NCBI GenBank assembly: GCA_000212915.1
Contig: CM001167.1
Location: forward strand, 2,410,780-2,474,779
Direction: 5' to 3'
Length of the DNA stretch: 64,000 bases
Origin: Bacteroides coprosuis DSM 18011
GTDB taxonomy: Bacteria > Bacteroidota > Bacteroidia > Bacteroidales > Bacteroidaceae
Shown here: positions 17,665 through 27,420 of the stretch, in pieces
Numbering within the stretch: the stretch's first letter is position 1
Layout of the letters: each line of letters begins with the position of its first letter
Notes under the pieces: generated by a model
What the model was told of the DNA's origin: nothing
Seen by the model: the letters and a program-made list of their open reading frames with translations, nothing else
The model's database searches: none
Program-made: the position numbers and the translations under genes

Positions 17665-20600
17665 TTATACAATTTGTGGTTTACGAGTTAGTGTAAAGTA
17701 GAGTGAATATCCACCTTGCGGACAAGCAAAAGCACGTATTCTACACCCTCTACGTCCCACAAACTCATCGTGTTCTCTTATTATCTCTTTCGCTATTAAA
17801 TAAGTTGTACCTGGCAATCCCTCTTCGGAAGTCGCTTTCATACGCTCTAAAGTTGGATAAAACAGGTTGTTTAATGTTTCTTCTGAATAGTTTTTACGAG
17901 TATCTGTAAAGGTGAAACTCACAAAATCGCCCTCACTCTCTATCTTCCATTTCAAAGCTCCAGCTATAGGCATTGCCAAAGCATCGAGGATAAGCATTTC
18001 CAGCAGATATTCTACGAGTTTCTCATCTCCTACTAGTTCGAGATGAGGTTCTATCTCTATATCCATTGTTAAAGGTATTGCTCGTTTTTTATTGCGACGT
18101 TGGAAAAGTTTCTCCATATCCCCCATCAAATCGTTTACTGAGAAGATAGATCTACGGAAGGTGGCTCTTTCCAATTCCTTTTTAGCCCACAAGCTTAAGA
18201 TGGTAAATACTCCTTTATAATATTCTACCAAGTCGAACATCACTTTCACCTCTGCCATTTCTCGCTCTTCGGTCAGAGAGGTTCGTCGAAGTTCATCTAC
18301 GATTTGTTTTAACCGACTAGGATAATAAATCGTTTCGTGTTTTATGGCAGATAGGCAGTTGTCTAATACTCGGTTTTGCACGTGAATTTGATTGTTTTCC
18401 CAGTCTAAACGATGGATGTCATCGAATACCAAACTAATATCTCGGAACCTACCCGCTGTACGAATCATAGTGTTATAAAGTACCGTACTCATATAGCGAA
18501 CAATCAGCTCTAAGAATAGCTTTTCTTCGGCTAACTCACTTCTGTCTCTTCTTCGCAGATAGAATACACCTACCACTTCCGACTTTGCACCGAGTGTAGT
18601 TTCTAATGGGATATAAACCTCGTTTTCTAAGGATATCCAGATGCGTTCTTGAATACAACGATGAATCGTTTCTGCATCCAACTGTTCTTCCATGGGGTAA
18701 AGAGTAGTAGATAACTGTTGCTTTTCTTCGTCTTGCAAGATGATACCCATAGCATCAACAGCTAGCAATTCATTGAACTCGGCAAAGCTCTTTTCAATAA
18801 TCTGACGAGGAATAGTTGTTAAATCGGCTTCTGTCTTTTTCTCATCTCCGTTCACCGTGTAGTGCAATGAGGCAGAGAAGATACGTTCGTTAATATCGAG
18901 AACTTGTTCTAAGCTCCACCTACGTGAAAGCTGACGACGTACATATACCACATAGTACACCAATAAAAAGGAGATGATTAAGGTAACTACTATTATAAGT
19001 GCCACCTGCTTATTCGATGTAGAGCGTTCGAGTAATTTACAGAAGCGATCTAAAGAATCATCCTTACTAGTCAACTTATAAAGCATGGTATAAGCTTTAT
19101 TATTGTAGTTGTAGCTATCTATATCTTTTAGAGCCAGATAAGCCACAGAAGCTTCATTGCGGATATCGAGGATAACATGGTAACTCGTTTCAAATTTTCT
19201 GTTCCACCACTCTACCTCGGCAGGTGTATCATCTCCTGCCATTTTCATCAAGGGCTCTTTAGAAAAGCTGTTTTGTAAGTAGAACTGATTGAGCTTATCT
19301 ATAGCCAACTGGACATATTGAAGGGTCTGACTAAAGGTTTGATCTACGTTACTAAAATAAGCCGCATCGGCAAAATCAGAGGCTTCATAGAGTAGCTTTA
19401 GTCGGATAGAGTCGGGAACCATTTGAAATGAAAACTCTTGAGCTGAAGTCGAAAAACCTCCACCTAGAAGTATAAGAATCAACATAAATGTCTTTTTTAC
19501 TCCATAAGGTAAGCGGAAAGAGAAACGACTACCTACCCCCTTTTCACTCTGAATATCAAAGTTGCACACATGAAACACAGGATTTGTCTTTCGGTATTTC
19601 TCTATGATGGCCTTACAGTTCATCAAGCCAAAGCCACTTCCTTTCTGCTCTTTTACATCGGGATTATCTCCCCCTATCTCACTAGAATCATATACCTTTT
19701 CATACAAAATCTTCTGAATATCTTCGTCTGACATACCCACGCCTGTATCAGAAACAGCTATTTCAACATACTCTTCGGAGGCATTGGCAGAAACCTTCAC
19801 CTCTCCTCCCTCTGACGTAAATTTACGAGCATTCTCTAGCAGGGTGTTGAGCATAAATAACGTCAATGCCCGATCTGCTTTCACAACCACATCCGTTGGT
19901 TTAATATGCAGACTGATCTTCTTTTGTTCAAACGATCGAACTCCTTTCTCTAAGAGTTCAAAGAGTTCTCCCAATTCAAAGTTGGCAATCTGCAAGCTGA
20001 GCTCTCCCTGCTTTATTTTAATCCACAGAGCTAAAACCTCATTGTACTCTTGAATGGTATCGAGCAATTCATCTATGTATTGATACTTCAACTGGCGTAC
20101 CTCTTTTTCTTTGGTATAAGTCGCATAACTTATCTTTCTCACCTCATTACGAATTCGGTCTAGGTAGGGTTGAATTCCATACACAATGCGCATATTGGCT
20201 CGCTTGAGTATATTCTCTCGCTTATCTTGAATATTGTGCTGATTGGTGATAAACAACTTCTTTTCGAGCAATTCTCTCTCCTCTCCTAAGTCCATGAAGT
20301 GTAATCCATTTTCTATTGCCCACACCATATAAGGTGATAAAATAGCAATAAAAGAGAGGTCTTCTTTACCCAATTTCTTTGCTGTAAAGACTCTAAACAT
20401 TCCATTTTCAAGAGAGCTATCTCTGGTTTTTAAGTCGAAACTCGAAGAATACAGCCCCGTATCTTTCTCCTTATCAGGAGCTGTATCGTACATCAACTCT
20501 TCTTCATCAATTGCTTTTATGCGAAGATAGATGCGCTCAACGCCCAATTCTTTCTCCAAGAACCTTCTGATAATCTGAACAATAGGCTCAACCACATCTT

Positions 20601-22098
20601 CCAACCTCGATGCCTTGAGCGGTAAACTAGCTGTTAAATCTCGACAAACGGTTAAGCTGTTTTCTAGTCGCTGAAGGTAAAGAGTCGTTTTCTTACGGGA
20701 GTGTTTATTGACTAGATAAAACAACACGCCAAGTACAATTACTAAGAAAAAGAGCAGACTCAATAAAGAGTTAATAAACCGCTCCTCCTTTTGAAGAGAA
20801 GCATATCTACTTTCCAGCTCTTTATCCTGACGAACTAAATCGAGAATATCCAAATACACATTTCGGTTATAATCGGATGCGGCTTTATTACCTACTCCAG
20901 CATAGGCTACACTCAACTGCTCACGGATGCGAGCAATCCACTCGGGTACGGTGAGTACATCATCTTCAATCCATTGTATTTCTATGGGGTTTTGATTGAC
21001 ATCTTCCTCGTATAACTTTAAATCATCGGGTGAATCGTGATGATCTTTATAATACAAGCGATGATGCTGATTGACATAATCTAGTGCCGATTTTAAAACC
21101 TCTAGCGCTTTATTGTATTCTCCACGATAGTTGTAATACTGAGCTAGAGTTACATGAGCTCCTGCTATCTGATAGATATCTTCGTAGGTTTTAAAAAGTT
21201 TCAGAGCCGACTCTCCCAGGCGGAGAGGTAAAATAGAATCAATGGGATAACCCAATCCTCCTAATAGATGGATGCGTTCATGGTAGATTAACTCGTAATT
21301 GACTGGGCGAGCAAGAATATTGGCCATGCCCTGTGCTGCATTGGCTTCAAAATAGATGATCCCTTGCGCTCGAGCCAATCTCCACGTCTGAAACAACTCA
21401 TCAAAAGATGCCAGCAACTTTTCGGTAGCAGTTTTTCCCTTCACTAAACCAGTAGCACCCTTTATGTATTTATAATAGAGTAGCTGTATAGTATCTGTAG
21501 AAATTGCATTCCAATTTAGAGCATCCTCTTTTCGCTGATCCAAGTCCGCTATCGCCTCAGCAGCCAATTCTTCTTGTTGAAGATAATAAAAATAGATTGC
21601 CGAAACAATGTAAAACTCGCTATAAGCATAGTTCAACCGTTTTTTCTCTTTTATTTTATCAAACACAGTGCGGTCTTCGTCAATACGCTTCATCCGAGCT
21701 AAAGCACTATTCCGATAATCATAAAACAGTTTGCTTTGAGCCGTGCGTTGAAATATTTTCATCATCCCTATATCAGAGATAAGGAGTTCGAGCTCATTGA
21801 TCGTATGCTTTCCCACTTCTTGATAAAAATGGGCAGACTCATCAAAATTCATTCTCATGAAATGATAAAAGCCAAGATGGTTGCATGCCTCTGCCTTACC
21901 AAGTTCATAATGTTTAGCTTCCTTGTATGCTCTTTGGGCATAAATAGATACCGAATCAAGAGAAGTATATCCATATTTAGACGCTTTAGAGTTGAGCCCA
22001 TCAATATACCTCACCTCTTTGGTAGGGGCTATTCCCATACACGAGGAAAGAAATAAAAAGAAAAGGAGCCAAGAATATAAGGTAAAGCGAGGCTTCAT
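17665..22098 (-). CDS. double-module sensor histidine kinase (DUF5112/DUF5113 type)
   Basis: 1477 aa. Module 1: signal/lipobox-like start (LFLSSC), TPR-like helices (40-430), membrane helix 441-463, and an HATPase domain with N-box NTLLENARKF (Asn756), DTGVGM (784-789) and GSGFGL (820-825). Module 2 begins with an internal signal-peptide-like stretch (868-888), then a helical sensor part, membrane helix 1031-1053, a GAF-like region, a His box AIKHETIYYP (His1254) and a C-terminal ATPase-like fold lacking the N- and G-boxes. Module 1 has no obvious phospho-His (IVYGIQPYLDR at that place). It lies upstream of the response regulator with an 11-bp gap. Confidence 0.88.
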   Translation of the reverse strand: MKPRFTLYSWLLFFLFLSSCMGIAPTKEVRYIDGLNSKASKYGYTSLDSVSIYAQRAYKEAKHYELGKAEACNHLGFYHFMRMNFDESAHFYQEVGKHTINELELLISDIGMMKIFQRTAQSKLFYDYRNSALARMKRIDEDRTVFDKIKEKKRLNYAYSEFYIVSAIYFYYLQQEELAAEAIADLDQRKEDALNWNAISTDTIQLLYYKYIKGATGLVKGKTATEKLLASFDELFQTWRLARAQGIIYFEANAAQGMANILARPVNYELIYHERIHLLGGLGYPIDSILPLRLGESALKLFKTYEDIYQIAGAHVTLAQYYNYRGEYNKALEVLKSALDYVNQHHRLYYKDHHDSPDDLKLYEEDVNQNPIEIQWIEDDVLTVPEWIARIREQLSVAYAGVGNKAASDYNRNVYLDILDLVRQDKELESRYASLQKEERFINSLLSLLFFLVIVLGVLFYLVNKHSRKKTTLYLQRLENSLTVCRDLTASLPLKASRLEDVVEPIVQIIRRFLEKELGVERIYLRIKAIDEEELMYDTAPDKEKDTGLYSSSFDLKTRDSSLENGMFRVFTAKKLGKEDLSFIAILSPYMVWAIENGLHFMDLGEERELLEKKLFITNQHNIQDKRENILKRANMRIVYGIQPYLDRIRNEVRKISYATYTKEKEVRQLKYQYIDELLDTIQEYNEVLALWIKIKQGELSLQIANFELGELFELLEKGVRSFEQKKISLHIKPTDVVVKADRALTLFMLNTLLENARKFTSEGGEVKVSANASEEYVEIAVSDTGVGMSDEDIQKILYEKVYDSSEIGGDNPDVKEQKGSGFGLMNCKAIIEKYRKTNPVFHVCNFDIQSEKGVGSRFSFRLPYGVKKTFMLILILLGGGFSTSAQEFSFQMVPDSIRLKLLYEASDFADAAYFSNVDQTFSQTLQYVQLAIDKLNQFYLQNSFSKEPLMKMAGDDTPAEVEWWNRKFETSYHVILDIRNEASVAYLALKDIDSYNYNNKAYTMLYKLTSKDDSLDRFCKLLERSTSNKQVALIIVVTLIISFLLVYYVVYVRRQLSRRWSLEQVLDINERIFSASLHYTVNGDEKKTEADLTTIPRQIIEKSFAEFNELLAVDAMGIILQDEEKQQLSTTLYPMEEQLDAETIHRCIQERIWISLENEVYIPLETTLGAKSEVVGVFYLRRRDRSELAEEKLFLELIVRYMSTVLYNTMIRTAGRFRDISLVFDDIHRLDWENNQIHVQNRVLDNCLSAIKHETIYYPSRLKQIVDELRRTSLTEEREMAEVKVMFDLVEYYKGVFTILSLWAKKELERATFRRSIFSVNDLMGDMEKLFQRRNKKRAIPLTMDIEIEPHLELVGDEKLVEYLLEMLILDALAMPIAGALKWKIESEGDFVSFTFTDTRKNYSEETLNNLFYPTLERMKATSEEGLPGTTYLIAKEIIREHDEFVGRRGCRIRAFACPQGGYSLYFTLTRKPQIV

Positions 22099-22405
22099 GC
22101 GTCTTCATTCAAAAAGTTAATGATAATCAAAGATAAGAAAGCTTGATAGAAATATGAAAAATAAAAGATTTATCTATGGTAATAGAGTTTAAAAATAGAG
22201 TGTTAAATTAAAAAAGCTCTAATGCATTTAAAATCTTAAAAAGAATGAATACCTTGTAATATATTATATTATAGAGAGATATGCGTAAAAGTATAAAATC
22301 TAATAGATATAAGAATGATGAAATATCTATAATAAGTTTTTTATAATACTTTTAGAAGTTATACCTTTGTATGCGAATTAACAAATAGTAATAACTATTC
22401 AAAAA
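22099..22405. other. divergent promoter region between the kinase gene and prs
   Basis: AT-rich 307 bp. TACCTTTG at 22362-22369 (matching TAnnTTTG) is the likely prs -7 element, with a T-rich stretch in place of a clear -33 box. No other structure is recognised. Confidence 0.5.
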
Positions 22406-23344
22406 ATGAGCCAAACAACTCCCTTTATGGTTTTCTCGGGTACCAACTCGAGATATCTTGCAGAGAAAATCTGCCAAAGCCTAGATTGTCCTCTTGGTAA
22501 CATGAATATTACTCACTTTGCTGACGGTGAGTTTGCTGTTTCATACGAAGAATCAATCCGTGGCGCAAACGTATTCTTAGTACAATCCACATTCCCTAAC
22601 TCTGACAACTTAATGGAGCTGCTATTAATGATTGATGCAGCTAAAAGAGCCTCTGCAAAAAGTATTATTGCAGTAGTTCCTTACTTTGGTTGGGCACGTC
22701 AAGACAGAAAAGACAAGCCACGTGTTTCAATTGGAGCGAAATTAGTTGCCGACTTGCTTACCGTAGCTGGTATAGACCGTCTAATCACAATGGACTTACA
22801 TGCTGACCAAATTCAAGGTTTCTTCAACACTCCAGTTGACCACCTTTATGCTTCAGCCGTATTCATCCCTTACATCAAATCTCTTCAATTAGAAGATTTA
22901 GTTATTGCTACTCCTGACGTTGGAGGTTCTAAACGTGCTAATACTTACTCTAAGTACCTAGGCGTTCCTTTAGTGTTATGTAACAAAACAAGAGAAAGAG
23001 CCAATGAAGTTGCTTCTATGCAAATTATTGGTGATGTAAAAGGTAAAAACGTTATTCTAGTTGATGATATCGTTGATACAGCAGGTACTATTACAAAGGC
23101 TGCCAATGTAATGATCGAAGCAGGTGCAAAATCTGTTAGAGCTATTGCTAGCCACTGTGTAATGTCCGACCCTGCTAGTGAGCGAGTAACATCATCTGCA
23201 CTTACAGAAATGATATTCACCAATAGTATCCCATTCTGTAAAAAGTGTTCCAAAGTGAAACAGCTTAGCATATCAGATATGTTTGCAGAAACTATTAAGC
23301 GTGTAGTAAATAATGAATCCATCAGCTCTCAATACATTATTTAA
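22406..23344 (+). CDS. prs: ribose-phosphate pyrophosphokinase
   Basis: Makes PRPP from ribose 5-phosphate and ATP for nucleotide, His and Trp synthesis. 312 aa, the usual class I length. Visible motifs: FSGTNSRYLAEKI at the start, GWARQDRKDKPR (catalytic flexible loop), TMDLHADQIQGFF, and the PRPP-binding loop VDDIVDTAGTITKAA. It is monocistronic, with a strong terminator immediately after. Confidence 0.97.
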   Translation: MSQTTPFMVFSGTNSRYLAEKICQSLDCPLGNMNITHFADGEFAVSYEESIRGANVFLVQSTFPNSDNLMELLLMIDAAKRASAKSIIAVVPYFGWARQDRKDKPRVSIGAKLVADLLTVAGIDRLITMDLHADQIQGFFNTPVDHLYASAVFIPYIKSLQLEDLVIATPDVGGSKRANTYSKYLGVPLVLCNKTRERANEVASMQIIGDVKGKNVILVDDIVDTAGTITKAANVMIEAGAKSVRAIASHCVMSDPASERVTSSALTEMIFTNSIPFCKKCSKVKQLSISDMFAETIKRVVNNESISSQYII

Positions 23345-23365
23345 TTACGCGTTTTTTTATGCATT

Positions 23366-23396
23366 AAAAAATCCCGAAGCTTCTTCGGGATTTTTT
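23366..23396 (+). terminator. prs terminator
   Basis: Stem AAAAAATCCCGAAG / CTTCGGGATTTTTT with a very short loop and a T run. Confidence 0.9.
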
Positions 23397-23467
23397 GTTT
23401 AATATACCCCCGATTCTCTACTACCTAAAGAAGAGTCCTTATTCTTGGCATAGACAAACTATTATCT

Positions 23468-23522
23468 TGACACCGACATGAGTTCACTTTGACACCGACA
23501 TGCAATCGTCATGTCGGTGTCA
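23468..23522 (+). repeat. triple 13-mer element, copy B
   Basis: TGACACCGACATG at 23468-23480 and 23490-23502, and its inverse CATGTCGGTGTCA at 23510-23522. All three units are perfect. The gaps are 9 bp (AGTTCACTT) and 7 bp (CAATCGT). It lies between the prs terminator and the cobalamin riboswitch. Confidence 0.9.
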
Positions 23523-23847
23523 AAGTAAATTCTCTATTTTATAAGTACTTCTTATTCAAGCAGATTCTCTTTATCATAAAAAAGAGTATTTCATCATTTT
23601 TATTTAGAAAATCACTCCTTAATAAAATAGCCTCAGCTAGTTTTAGAGTCTGGAAGAATCATAACTTTCTCCACCCCCTCATCGTCATAAAACCATACAA
23701 TGAGTAAAGACTTTTACACCTCCGCCATTCCTCACCCGATAAGCCTCGATGAGACCAGAAACAGAGCTTCATACTAGCCATTGTATTATACATTACTTTT
23801 AAGATGAATAATACTCCTATTTTATTTTTAAATATCTAAATAATATT

Positions 23848-23855
23848 TAAATTTG
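23848..23855 (+). promoter_or_regulatory. -7 element before the B12 riboswitch
   Basis: TAAATTTG matches TAnnTTTG and sits about 10 bp before the first riboswitch stem, so the transcript would begin with the aptamer. The -33 region is only T-rich. Confidence 0.5.
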
Positions 23856-23865
23856 CACCTGATTT

Positions 23866-24044
23866 TGGTGATTATAGAAGTCCACTAAAACTTTTATAAT
23901 AAAAGGGAATTAAGTGAAAATCTTAAACAGACCCGCTGCTGTAATCTTCAACAGTCTTTAACCAATCGAATATCCACTGTCTTTTATAAAGATGGGAAGG
24001 ATGCGTTAAAGATGAAGTAAGTCAGAAAACCTGCCAAGTCATTT
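23866..24044 (+). promoter_or_regulatory. cobalamin riboswitch
   Basis: The conserved core is readable: GGGAATTAAGTGAAAATC, then ACAGACCCGCTGCTGTAA (23905-23944), and the B12 box AGTCAGAAAACCTGCC at 24019-24036. It lies upstream of a TonB-dependent receptor gene, a standard place for this RNA. Binding of adenosyl- or other cobalamin would reduce expression of the operon, probably by sequestering the translation start or by early termination. The boundaries are approximate. Confidence 0.95.
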
Positions 24045-24160
24045 TTTGTATTTAAGCTTTCGGGACATAGAGCTACTACATCCTGCTTTAGATATACATC
24101 TATATCTAAGGTATTCGATTATATACTTCTATCCACCCGCAGGCTTTATAATAAAACACT

Positions 24161-26200
24161 ATGAAGACTAGCAGAAGTATTAGTTTATCCATTCTCTTAC
24201 TCCTTTTTGGTGCTTTTCAAATCAAAGCACAGAGTAAATTAGACAGCATTCAACAATTGGGTGAGGTAGTAATTGTTGAAGAGTATATCCCCAAAGATAT
24301 TATCCCCGTACAATCCCTAAAAGGCAAAGATTTAGAACGGCTCAATGCACATTCTATTGCAGATGCTTTACGCTATTTCTCAGGAGTACAACTGAAAGAC
24401 TACGGAGGAATTGGTGGACTAAAAACCATCAATGTACGCAGTATGGGGAGCGAACACGTAGGGGTGTTCTTTGATGGAGTAGAAATAGGGAATGCCCAAA
24501 ATGGAGTGGTAGATTTAGGACGATTTTCTCTCGACAACATCGAAACCATTTCTCTTTACAACGGTCAGAAAAGCTCTATCTTCCAACCAGCTAAAGACTT
24601 TGCCTCTGCCAGCTCGGTATATATGCGAACTAAAGTGCCTACTTTTGCAAAGGGTAAAAGGTACAATTTACACGCTACTTTCAAAACGGGTTCTTTTGGC
24701 TTAGCCAATCCTTCTCTACTCTGGGAGCAAGAACTTAGTAAAACCATTAAATCTTCACTGAATGCAGATTATACGTATTCTAGTGGAAAGTATAGATTTA
24801 GATATAAAGTAATCAACAAACAAGATAACCGAGGAGCTTTTGATACCGTTGCTACTCGCCAAAATGGAGACGTAGAGTTTTTCCGTATCGAACATGGACT
24901 CTTTGGAAAACTCAAAAAAGGCGAGTGGAAAACTAAAATCTATTATTATGATTCCGAAAGGGGATATCCTGGTGCTATTGTTCGTCAAACTCCTGGTCTA
25001 TATAAGAATGAAGATAGACAATGGGATAAAAACTTCTTTGTACAAGGTTCTTATGCTCAGCAGATTCGCCCTCGTTACCGAACTTCTTTAGTGGGGAAAT
25101 ATGCGTATGATTATCTCCATTATTTATCCGATCCCAAGAAAGATGAACAAGTAGTAATGAAGGTGGATAATAAATATATGCTCCATGAAGGCTATGTTTC
25201 TAGTTCAAATCTCATTACACTCACTCCATGGTGGACAGCCAATCTATCGGGCGACTTTCAGTGGAATAAGATGAATGCCAACCTCCATGAGTTTATATAC
25301 CCACAACGCTTTTCGGGTTGGGTAGCCCTAGCAACCTCAATTCAGATAGATCACTTAAAAGTGCAGGCTAGCTTACTAGGTACTTTTATTCACGAAAAGA
25401 TGAAAGAAGAGAAACAAGTTCGTAAAAACTGGGATCGATACACCCCTACTCTGATTGCATCGTACCAACCTTGGCTTAGTCAGGAACTATACCTCAGAGG
25501 ATTCTATAAGAAAATATTTAGAATGCCTACTTTCAATGAAATCTACTTTGCTGTAATTGGTAGTGGAACGTCAAACCTGAAACCTGAATATGCTACTCAG
25601 TATAACATCGGGTTAACATATCAAAAATCATTCTTCCATCCTTTCTTTAAAGACTTTGAAGGTCAGGTAGATGCTTACTACAATGAAATTGAAGATAAGA
25701 TTCTGGCTAAACCCGGTGGACAGCTCTTTAGATGGACGATGATGAACATCGGACTTGTAAAAATTAAAGGTGTTGATGTAGCTTTGGCTGCCACAGTAGA
25801 GCCCTTCAAAGATTTTTTATTGAATACTCGCTTAAATTATACTTACCAAAAAGCACAAGATTATTCTGATCCCGAGGAGATTACTTACAAAGGACAAATC
25901 AGCTATATCCCTTGGCATAGTGGATCGGCAGTTGTAAGTGCTCAGTACCGCAAATGGGATATGAGCTACAGCTTTATTTACTCGGGAGAGCGATATACAG
26001 AGAGTGCCAATATTCTAATTAATAAAGTGTTGGCTTGGTACACCAGTGACATCTCACTAGGTAGAAACTTCCATTGGGGTAAAAACGATTACAAAGTAAC
26101 CCTAGAAGTCAACAATTTATTTAATCAACAATATGAAGTAGTAAGTCGCTACCCTATGCCAGGAACCAACTTCAAAGTCATATTAAAAGCTCATTTCTAA
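24161..26200 (+). CDS. btuB: BtuB-like TonB-dependent vitamin B12 receptor
   Basis: 679 aa with a signal peptide (LLLLFGAFQIKAQ), a TonB box region (LGEVVIVEEY), a plug domain (residues 45-160, with INVRSMGSEHVGVFFDGVEIG), and a 22-strand barrel ending in the typical Phe (NFKVILKAHF). It follows a cobalamin riboswitch directly and starts a five-gene operon. It should carry corrinoids across the outer membrane using TonB energy. Assignment to B12 rests on the riboswitch and neighbours more than on residues. Confidence 0.9.
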   Translation: MKTSRSISLSILLLLFGAFQIKAQSKLDSIQQLGEVVIVEEYIPKDIIPVQSLKGKDLERLNAHSIADALRYFSGVQLKDYGGIGGLKTINVRSMGSEHVGVFFDGVEIGNAQNGVVDLGRFSLDNIETISLYNGQKSSIFQPAKDFASASSVYMRTKVPTFAKGKRYNLHATFKTGSFGLANPSLLWEQELSKTIKSSLNADYTYSSGKYRFRYKVINKQDNRGAFDTVATRQNGDVEFFRIEHGLFGKLKKGEWKTKIYYYDSERGYPGAIVRQTPGLYKNEDRQWDKNFFVQGSYAQQIRPRYRTSLVGKYAYDYLHYLSDPKKDEQVVMKVDNKYMLHEGYVSSSNLITLTPWWTANLSGDFQWNKMNANLHEFIYPQRFSGWVALATSIQIDHLKVQASLLGTFIHEKMKEEKQVRKNWDRYTPTLIASYQPWLSQELYLRGFYKKIFRMPTFNEIYFAVIGSGTSNLKPEYATQYNIGLTYQKSFFHPFFKDFEGQVDAYYNEIEDKILAKPGGQLFRWTMMNIGLVKIKGVDVALAATVEPFKDFLLNTRLNYTYQKAQDYSDPEEITYKGQISYIPWHSGSAVVSAQYRKWDMSYSFIYSGERYTESANILINKVLAWYTSDISLGRNFHWGKNDYKVTLEVNNLFNQQYEVVSRYPMPGTNFKVILKAHF

Positions 26201-26212
26201 ATCATCTGAATC

Positions 26213-27403
26213 ATGAAAACTAAAACATTTCTATATTTAATTCTGCTTTTCATTCCTGCATTCATTATTACTTCTTGTCGAGGTGATGAAAACTACTTAC
26301 TCTGGGCTGAACAAGAGCAAATCGCTCCGGGAGAAGTGGGAGAGATAAAAGGATTCTTCTTGCTCAATGAGGGGAATATGGGAAGCAACAAATCGACTCT
26401 CGACTATTTCGATTACGAGTCGGGTACTTATTTTAGAAACATCTACCCTACTGTGAACCCTCAAGTAACTCATAACCTGGGAGATGTAGGGAATGATATT
26501 CAGATTTATGGAGATAAACTTTATGCCGTAATCAACTGCTCTCACCTAGTTGAGGTAATGGATGTTTACACGGCTGAACATCTACATACCTTAGATATTA
26601 CCAACTGCAGATACATTGTATTCGATAAAGACTATGCCTATGTCAGTTCGTACAATGGTCCTGTGCTTATCGACCCCGATGCACCTATTGGAACAGTGGT
26701 AAAGGTAGATACTCGTACTATGCAGATTGTAGATAAATGCGTTGTAGGTTATCAACCCGAAGAGATGGTGATTCACAACAACAAACTCTATGTGGCAAAC
26801 TCAGGAGGGTATCGTGTACCCGAATACGACACCACAGTATCTGTAATAGACTTGGAGACTTTTACCGAAATCAAAAAAATAGAAGTAGGTATTAATCTAC
26901 ATCGTCTAGAACTAGATAATTATGGATACCTCTATGTATCCTCTCGTGGAGATTACAAAAAGATAGGTTCTAAAACATTTATCATTGATACTCGTACTGA
27001 TGAAGTAGTAAAAACATTGGGCTTACTACCCAATAGTAATATGGAACTATCGGGCGATTCACTCTATGTATATAGCGTAGAATGGAGTCATATCACACAA
27101 TCGAATACCGTAACCTATGCCATTTTTGATACAAAACAACAAAGGATAGTAACTCGTAAATTTATCAAAGATGGCACAGAAAAACGTATTAAAGTGCCTT
27201 ATGGTATCGCTGTAAACCCCGTTACTAAAGATTTCTTCACTACAGATGCCAAAGATTATGTATCACCGGGCACTCTGTATTGCTTCAAAAGAAATGGAGT
27301 AAAGAAATGGAGCGTGATGACGGGTGATATTCCTGCACACATCGTATTTACAGACAAACGAATGACAAATCTCGACTTATTGTCCAAAAATAAAATTCAA
27401 TAA
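26213..27403 (+). CDS. btuG: BtuG-like surface beta-propeller lipoprotein
   Basis: 396 aa with a lipoprotein signal (FIITSCRGDEN) and seven-bladed YncE/DUF5074-type propeller repeats (VEVMDVYTAEHLHTLDI, GTVVKVDTRTMQIVDK, VSVIDLETFTEIKKI). In Bacteroides, BtuG caps BtuB at the cell surface and binds B12 with very high affinity. The 12-bp spacing to btuB and the riboswitch support the same role here. Individual ligand residues cannot be judged. Confidence 0.82.
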   Translation: MKTKTFLYLILLFIPAFIITSCRGDENYLLWAEQEQIAPGEVGEIKGFFLLNEGNMGSNKSTLDYFDYESGTYFRNIYPTVNPQVTHNLGDVGNDIQIYGDKLYAVINCSHLVEVMDVYTAEHLHTLDITNCRYIVFDKDYAYVSSYNGPVLIDPDAPIGTVVKVDTRTMQIVDKCVVGYQPEEMVIHNNKLYVANSGGYRVPEYDTTVSVIDLETFTEIKKIEVGINLHRLELDNYGYLYVSSRGDYKKIGSKTFIIDTRTDEVVKTLGLLPNSNMELSGDSLYVYSVEWSHITQSNTVTYAIFDTKQQRIVTRKFIKDGTEKRIKVPYGIAVNPVTKDFFTTDAKDYVSPGTLYCFKRNGVKKWSVMTGDIPAHIVFTDKRMTNLDLLSKNKIQ

Positions 27404-27420
27404 TATTAAATTCAATAATT

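Noticed and set aside
23489-23707. Open frame starting MTPTCNRHVG, with similar starts at 34957-35157 (internal MTPTC) and 60055-60312
   Set aside because: The shared MTPTC start is only the translation of the 13-mer repeat (ATGACACCGACATG). Downstream sequences are unrelated and lack coding character.
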